Position numbers and translations under genes: made by a program | The notes under the pieces: model-generated | Database searches by the model: none | What the model was told of the DNA's origin: nothing | Seen by the model: only the letters and a program-made list of their open reading frames with translations | Shown here: in pieces, positions 60,179 to 64,000 of the stretch | Layout of the letters: each line of letters starts with the position of its first letter | Numbering within the stretch: position 1 is the first letter of the stretch | Origin: Deinococcus metalli | GTDB lineage: Bacteria > Deinococcota > Deinococci > Deinococcales > Deinococcaceae | Assembly: GCF_014201805.1 (NCBI RefSeq) | Contig: NZ_JACHFK010000002.1 | Location: 62,001-126,000, forward strand | DNA length: 64,000 nucleotides | Direction of reading: 5' to 3'

Positions 60179-60982
60179 TCAGCGGCGGACGTGCAGGGGG
60201 TCCGCGCCCCACAGCTGCCGCCGCAGCGACTCGCGCGCCGCGAGCACGGCCCGGTCGAGGTCCGGGCCGCGCGCCGCAGCGGCCCGAAGCCACGCCGCGC
60301 CCCCCGCCGTGCGGCCGGTGGCCAGGCGCCCCGGCACGGCGGGAAACGCCGCCGGCTCCCCTGCCCCGACAAAGACGCCGGCCGCGTGGTAGTCGAGGTC
60401 GCCCCACACGCCCGGCGCGCGGGTGTGTGCGCCCGGCACGACGCGCTGCCGGTCGAGGTACACCCGCCGCCCCGCCACGTCCACCTGAACGCGGCTGTCG
60501 TAGGACGCGAAGGCCAGACGCTCGCCCGCGTGCACCCGGCCGGTCGCCAGCGTCTCGGTCAGCGCGAACTCCGCGCCCTGCTCCAGGTCGGCGTGCAGGG
60601 TCTGCGCGAAGGCGCTGCCGGCGTACGGAATGGTGCGTTCCGGGTGGTACTCCAGCCGCCCGCTCGCCGAGACCTCGAAGCGGACGTCCTGCGTGGCCGC
60701 CCGACCGTCCGGCGAGGGCTGCACGCGCGTGGCCGACTGGGTGACCACCAGCACCCGCGCGCCGCCCTCCACGGTCACGCGGATCTCGCTGTGGTCGCCG
60801 CCCAGCACGCCGCCGGTGGGGTTCACGATGAACACCATCAGCGTGCCGCAGGGCAGCGTGAACGGCCGGACCACCATCAGCGGGGCCTTCTGGATGTCGC
60901 GCAGCAGCACGGTGCGTCCAGCCCGCTCCCCGAAGTGCAGGTGCAGGACGCCGGTGCGTGTGCGCGCCAGGAGGGTGTTCAG
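60179..60982 (-). CDS. ureD: urease accessory protein UreD
   Basis: About 267 residues of the UreD fold: [53 protein letters not shown]-like [15 protein letters not shown], and [17 protein letters not shown]. It scaffolds nickel delivery to apo-urease with UreF and UreG. No ATG/GTG/TTG occurs near the expected start; a CTG at 60982 would overlap the ureG stop (CTGA), the same geometry as neighbouring genes. The nearest GTG lies about 30 codons further up inside ureG. Last gene of the operon; convergent with ggt. Confidence 0.88.
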   Translation of the reverse strand: MNTLLARTRTGVLHLHFGERAGRTVLLRDIQKAPLMVVRPFTLPCGTLMVFIVNPTGGVLGGDHSEIRVTVEGGARVLVVTQSATRVQPSPDGRAATQDVRFEVSASGRLEYHPERTIPYAGSAFAQTLHADLEQGAEFALTETLATGRVHAGERLAFASYDSRVQVDVAGRRVYLDRQRVVPGAHTRAPGVWGDLDYHAAGVFVGAGEPAAFPAVPGRLATGRTAGGAAWLRAAAARGPDLDRAVLAARESLRRQLWGADPLHVRR

Positions 60983-61647
60983 ACCGTCTCCGGGTGCAGG
61001 CCGACACGGGGCGGGGGCACGTCCCGGAACAGCAGGTCGTGTTCGATCCACGCGATCACGTCCGCCAAGCCGGCGCCGCTCTTGAGGTTCGTGAACACGT
61101 AGGGCCGCACCTCGCTGCCCGCCGTGCGCCCGGCCCGCGCGTCGGCGTCCATGATGCGCAGGTCCGCGCCCACCAGCGGGGCGAGGTCCGTCTTGTTGAT
61201 CACCAGCAGGTCCGACGCGCGGACGCCGGGACCGCCCTTGCGCGGCACCTTCTCGCCGCCGGAGACGTCCAGCACGAACATCCACGCGTCCACCAGTTCC
61301 GGCGAGAACGAGGACGCCAGGTTGTCGCCGCCCGACTCGATGAACAGCAGCTCCAGGCCCGGGTACTCGGCCGTGAGCGCCTCGGCCGCCTCCTGGTTCA
61401 GGGAGCTGTCCTCGCGGATCGCGGTGTGGGGGCAGCCGCCCGTCTGCACGCCCCGGATGCGCCCTTCGGGCAGGGCGGCCGCCTGCGTCAGGATGCGCTG
61501 GTCCTCGAAGGTGTAGATGTCGTTCGTGATGACCGCCAGCTCGTAGCGGTCACGCAGCGCCCGGCACAGCGCCTCGAGCAGCGCCGTCTTGCCGCTGCCG
61601 ACGGGACCGCCGACGCCGATGCGGACGGGGGTGGAGGACTGGGTCAT
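60979..61647 (-). CDS. ureG: urease accessory GTPase UreG
   Basis: 222 residues: P-loop [15 protein letters not shown], nickel-site and switch segments [27 protein letters not shown] (Cys-Pro-His), [19 protein letters not shown] and [18 protein letters not shown]-dependent nickel insertion into urease. AGGAG precedes the ATG. The 80-nt gap from ureF holds a GTGACGCGG inverted repeat (61681-61731), possibly an mRNA processing or stabilising hairpin. Confidence 0.95.
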   Translation of the reverse strand: MTQSSTPVRIGVGGPVGSGKTALLEALCRALRDRYELAVITNDIYTFEDQRILTQAAALPEGRIRGVQTGGCPHTAIREDSSLNQEAAEALTAEYPGLELLFIESGGDNLASSFSPELVDAWMFVLDVSGGEKVPRKGGPGVRASDLLVINKTDLAPLVGADLRIMDADARAGRTAGSEVRPYVFTNLKSGAGLADVIAWIEHDLLFRDVPPPRVGLHPETV

Positions 61648-61727
61648 GGGGTCTCCTTGAGGGTCGGAGGGCTCTGAGCGGTGACGCGGGGGCCGGTTGA
61701 GCGTCGGCCCTCGTCCCGATCACCGCG

Positions 61728-62372
61728 TCACGTCTGGAACAGCCGCGCGTCCAGCATGGGCTGCTCGCTCGCGGCGAGGTCGAGGAGGGGGGTGAAGGTG
61801 GCCAGATCGTCCGGCGTGGCGTGCAGGGCTGCGTGGATGCACGCCCGCGCGGCGTCCTCGCACGCGGCGGCGCAGCCCTGCGCGTCCAGGCCGCCCACGC
61901 GCATCAGGCGGGTGGCGGAGGTCGCGCGGCCCAGCAGCCACCCGCTCACGAAGGCCGTGACGGTCTCGGCACGCGGCACGTCCAGCGCGGCGGCGAGCGC
62001 GCCGAAGGTGGTCGCGTGGTGCCGCGTGACGGGCACCGCGGCGACCACCTCGGGCCACAGGTGCGCGGCGGCCCGGCGCAGGTTGGCGCCCACCCGCACG
62101 CTCGCCCCGCGCGGCCCCGGCACGAGTTTGAGGTCGTCGAGCAGCGCGTCGAGGTCGGCCAGGGCCGCGGCGTCGGCGCGCCACGCCAGGGCGCAGGCGG
62201 GAACGTCCTGGGCGCCCCAGCCGTGCGTGAGCTGCCCGGCCAGAAATGCCCTCAGGTCGGCGGGCGACCGCACCGCGCCGTGCGCCGTGAGGGTCTCCAG
62301 GCCGTCGCTGAAGGCGTACGCGCCCGTCGGGAACGCCGAGTCCGACAGCTGGAGCAGCCGCAGGAGGTTCAC
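61728..62372 (-). CDS. ureF: urease accessory protein UreF
   Basis: 214 residues, all-helical: LRLLQLSDSAFPTGAYAFSDGLETL (typical start), ATTFGALAAALDVPRAETVTAFVSGW, and C-terminal DLAASEQPMLDARLFQT. It bridges UreD and UreG in the activation complex. The GTG start overlaps the ureE stop (GTGA). Confidence 0.93.
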   Translation of the reverse strand: MNLLRLLQLSDSAFPTGAYAFSDGLETLTAHGAVRSPADLRAFLAGQLTHGWGAQDVPACALAWRADAAALADLDALLDDLKLVPGPRGASVRVGANLRRAAAHLWPEVVAAVPVTRHHATTFGALAAALDVPRAETVTAFVSGWLLGRATSATRLMRVGGLDAQGCAAACEDAARACIHAALHATPDDLATFTPLLDLAASEQPMLDARLFQT

Positions 62373-62830
62373 TGGGCATGCTCCCACGCCGGGCGGCCGT
62401 GAAAGGGCCTTTGCTCCCGCGCATACGGCACGCCCAGCCGGGTCAGCAGCAGCTCCATCGGCGCGTCCCACAGGACCAGGAACACGCCGGGGTCGTCCGC
62501 AGCAATGATGTCGCGGTGCAGGTTCCCGACCGCGTGCGCCACGGCGGCCGCTTCCGGCATCGAGCGCGGACGGATCACCGCGACGTCCTCCGGCACGGCG
62601 CCCACCACGTAGGTCACGCCGTCCCGCACCTCCAGCCGCGTGCCCGGTGTGAGCACCGTGCCGGTCGGGAGGGCCAGCCGCAGCTCCGCGCCGTCCGGGG
62701 CGCGCACGCGGCGGCGCACCCGGCGGCGGTCCACGGCCGTCATCGGCACGACCACCACCTCGCCCTCGGGCGCGGCCGGAACGGTCGGCGTGTCCAGCAG
62801 CGGCCGCCGCAGACCGCTCAGCTTCGTCAA
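62369..62830 (-). CDS. ureE: urease accessory nickel chaperone UreE
   Basis: 153 residues with the UreE two-domain pattern: an N-terminal beta domain (RRRVRRRVRAPDGAELRLALPTGTVLTPGTRL) and the metal-binding domain with GNLHRDI (nickel His) and LLTRLGVPYAREQRPFHG. It lacks the long His tail of some UreE proteins. The TTG start overlaps the hypB stop (TTGA). Confidence 0.9.
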   Translation of the reverse strand: MTKLSGLRRPLLDTPTVPAAPEGEVVVVPMTAVDRRRVRRRVRAPDGAELRLALPTGTVLTPGTRLEVRDGVTYVVGAVPEDVAVIRPRSMPEAAAVAHAVGNLHRDIIAADDPGVFLVLWDAPMELLLTRLGVPYAREQRPFHGRPAWEHAQ

Positions 62831-63489
62831 GGCGCGTCGCCCCGCACGAAGGCGTACCACGCGTCCAGGCCGGTCCCGGCGCGGCTGCTCAGTTCGATGA
62901 CCGGCACGCCGGGCCGCGCGCGTTCGATGTTCTCGCGGCACAGGTCGCGGTCGAAGCCCACCGCGTCCGCGAGGTCCATCTTCGTGATCACCACGACGTC
63001 CGCCGTGTTGAACATCGTCGGGTACTTCAGCGGCTTGTCCTCGCCCTCGGTGGTGCTGATCAGCACGGCGCGCGCCGCCTCGCCCAGGTCGTAGGAACTG
63101 GGGCACACCAGGTTGCCCACGTTCTCCAGAAACAGCACGTCCAGGGCGTCCAGGTCGAAGCGCGGCAGCACGGCCTGCACCATGCCCGCGTCCAGGTGAC
63201 AGATGGTGCCGGTGACGATCTGCTCGGCCGGCGCGCCACACTGCCGCAGGCGCGCCGCGTCGTTCTCGGTGGCGAGGTCCCCCACCGCCACACCCATCGA
63301 GACCTGCCCGGCGAGCCCTTGCAGCGTGCGTTCCAGCAGCGCCGTCTTGCCCGCGCCGGGGCTGCTCGCAAGGTTGATGGCGCGCACGCCCGCCGCCTGG
63401 AACGAGCGCCGGTTCTCGGCGGCGGTGTGGTCGTTGGCCTTCAGGATGTTCTGCCGCACCGTCACGATGCGCGGGGTCGTGGTCGTCAT
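62827..63489 (-). CDS. hypB: nickel-insertion GTPase HypB
   Basis: 220 residues: P-loop ASSPGAGKTALLERTL, GDLATENDAARL, TICHLDAGMV, FLENVGNLVCPSSYDLGE and VITKMDLADAVGFD. The N-terminal CxxCGC nickel motif and His stretch of some HypB proteins are absent. No hydrogenase genes are nearby, so here it probably helps urease maturation. ATG 63489 behind GGGAGG; overlaps the hypA stop. Confidence 0.93.
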   Translation of the reverse strand: MTTTTPRIVTVRQNILKANDHTAAENRRSFQAAGVRAINLASSPGAGKTALLERTLQGLAGQVSMGVAVGDLATENDAARLRQCGAPAEQIVTGTICHLDAGMVQAVLPRFDLDALDVLFLENVGNLVCPSSYDLGEAARAVLISTTEGEDKPLKYPTMFNTADVVVITKMDLADAVGFDRDLCRENIERARPGVPVIELSSRAGTGLDAWYAFVRGDAP

Positions 63490-63848
63490 GGGTCCTCCCG
63501 ATTGGGTTCGAGCAGTTCGATCTCGTCCAGTTCCAGTTCGTCGCCCTGGAGGAGCGTCGGCGTGGGCGCGCCGCAGTGGGGGCAGCGCAGGCCACGCGTC
63601 ACGTCCAGCGTGACCGGCCCGTGGTTGGGGCACTCGCCCACGCCCGGCACCAGGATGACACTCAGGTGGGCTCCGTCCAGCGGCGTGCCCTGCGCGCAGG
63701 CAGGAAACGCGGCCAGCAGCGCCTCCGGCACCACGCTCGACCACGCCCCCACCCGCACCGTCAGTGCCCTGGCCCGCGCCACGCCATGCTCGGCCAGCAC
63801 CTCCGAGGCCACGTCGATCAGCGATAAGGCGATGGACGCCTCATGCAT
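63486..63848 (-). CDS. hypA: nickel chaperone HypA
   Basis: 120 residues: MHEASIALSLID with the nickel-binding His2, and the zinc-site region ECPNHGPV ... LRCPHCGAPT. The usual first CxxC is CxxH here (Cys-Pro-Asn-His), giving a probable Cys3His zinc site. It hands nickel to HypB and, in this context, probably to UreE. Start overlaps no upstream gene; the preceding gene ends 30 nt before. Confidence 0.9.
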   Translation of the reverse strand: MHEASIALSLIDVASEVLAEHGVARARALTVRVGAWSSVVPEALLAAFPACAQGTPLDGAHLSVILVPGVGECPNHGPVTLDVTRGLRCPHCGAPTPTLLQGDELELDEIELLEPNREDP

Positions 63849-63878
63849 CGGCGCGGGGCACCGTGACGGGCGTCGTGA

Positions 63879-64000
63879 TCATGACCCCAGCAGCAGGCGA
63901 CCGCCCACCACGGCGAGGCCCAGCCCGATCCAGCGCAGCGCCGGCGCACCGACCCGCGGGCCCATGCGGCCGATCCCGAAGCCGGCGGCGTGCAGGGCCG
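63879..64000 (-). CDS. HupE/UreJ-like nickel permease, C-terminal part (5' end outside window)
   Basis: The last 39 codons of a minus-strand gene that runs off the window: ALHAAGFGIGRMGP, then a hydrophobic helix (ALRWIGLGLAVVGGRLLLG) ending at the stop. This resembles the final two helices of HupE/UreJ-type nickel or cobalt transporters, which fits the urease accessory operon it would precede. Only a tail is visible. Confidence 0.5.
   Translation of the reverse strand, partial: ALHAAGFGIGRMGPRVGAPALRWIGLGLAVVGGRLLLGS

Overview
The window reads as a stretch of a Deinococcus-type chromosome or megaplasmid. Base composition is very GC-rich with strong G/C third-position bias, genes are tightly packed with many 4-nt ATGA/GTGA/TTGA stop-start overlaps, and many genes have a TANNNT -10 box only 5-8 nt before the start codon, the leaderless-mRNA arrangement known from Deinococcus. 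No rRNA, tRNA, CRISPR array, IS element or prophage was recognised. The genus call is inference from gene content and promoter style.

Layout: (1) 1-7.3 kb: the end of an AlgX/AlgJ-like gene, an FAD dehydrogenase, the tryptophan-degrading kynU-kynA pair preceded by a short leader ORF with tandem Trp codons, a divergent paaK-like ligase and a lipoprotein. (2) 7.4-16.1 kb: a two-component system divergent from a MacAB-type efflux operon with two TolC-like genes, an adaptor, an ABC ATPase and permease, and a small secreted protein. (3) 16.2-22.9 kb: metabolic and stress genes, including an LLM oxidoreductase, an aldo/keto reductase, a UBP zinc finger, a cNMP-domain flavoprotein, an SRPBCC protein, an acetyl esterase and two tiny genes. 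(4) 22.9-34.4 kb: three c-di-GMP proteins, one of which is a membrane diguanylate cyclase fused to a complete-looking class I terpene synthase, interspersed with dgoD, an SDR, an MprF-C-like protein and a double hot-dog protein. (5) 34.6-46.4 kb: an 11-gene inositol uptake and catabolism operon under a LacI-type repressor with matching CAAACGTTTG operators. (6) 46.7-51.4 kb: a tyrosine recombinase next to an 11-6-11 dif-like site, and liv transport genes including a LivM-LivG fusion. (7) 51.4-57.8 kb: a locally GC-poor gap, then an alpha-galactoside cluster (LacI regulator, two permeases, binding protein, GH4 alpha-galactosidase) with GAACGTTC operators. (8) 58-64 kb: a small membrane protein, gamma-glutamyltransferase, and the urease/nickel accessory operon ureJ-like-hypA-hypB-ureE-ureF-ureG-ureD; the structural ureABC genes are not in the window.

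The observations most worth follow-up are the GGDEF-terpene synthase fusion next to a GGDEF-EAL gene, the tandem-Trp leader upstream of a tryptophan catabolic operon, and the recombinase/dif-like pair. Gene ends were read from the sequence, and starts were chosen by ribosome-binding sites, stop-start overlaps or leaderless -10 boxes. Family assignments rest on recognised motifs and remembered family members, with no database search.
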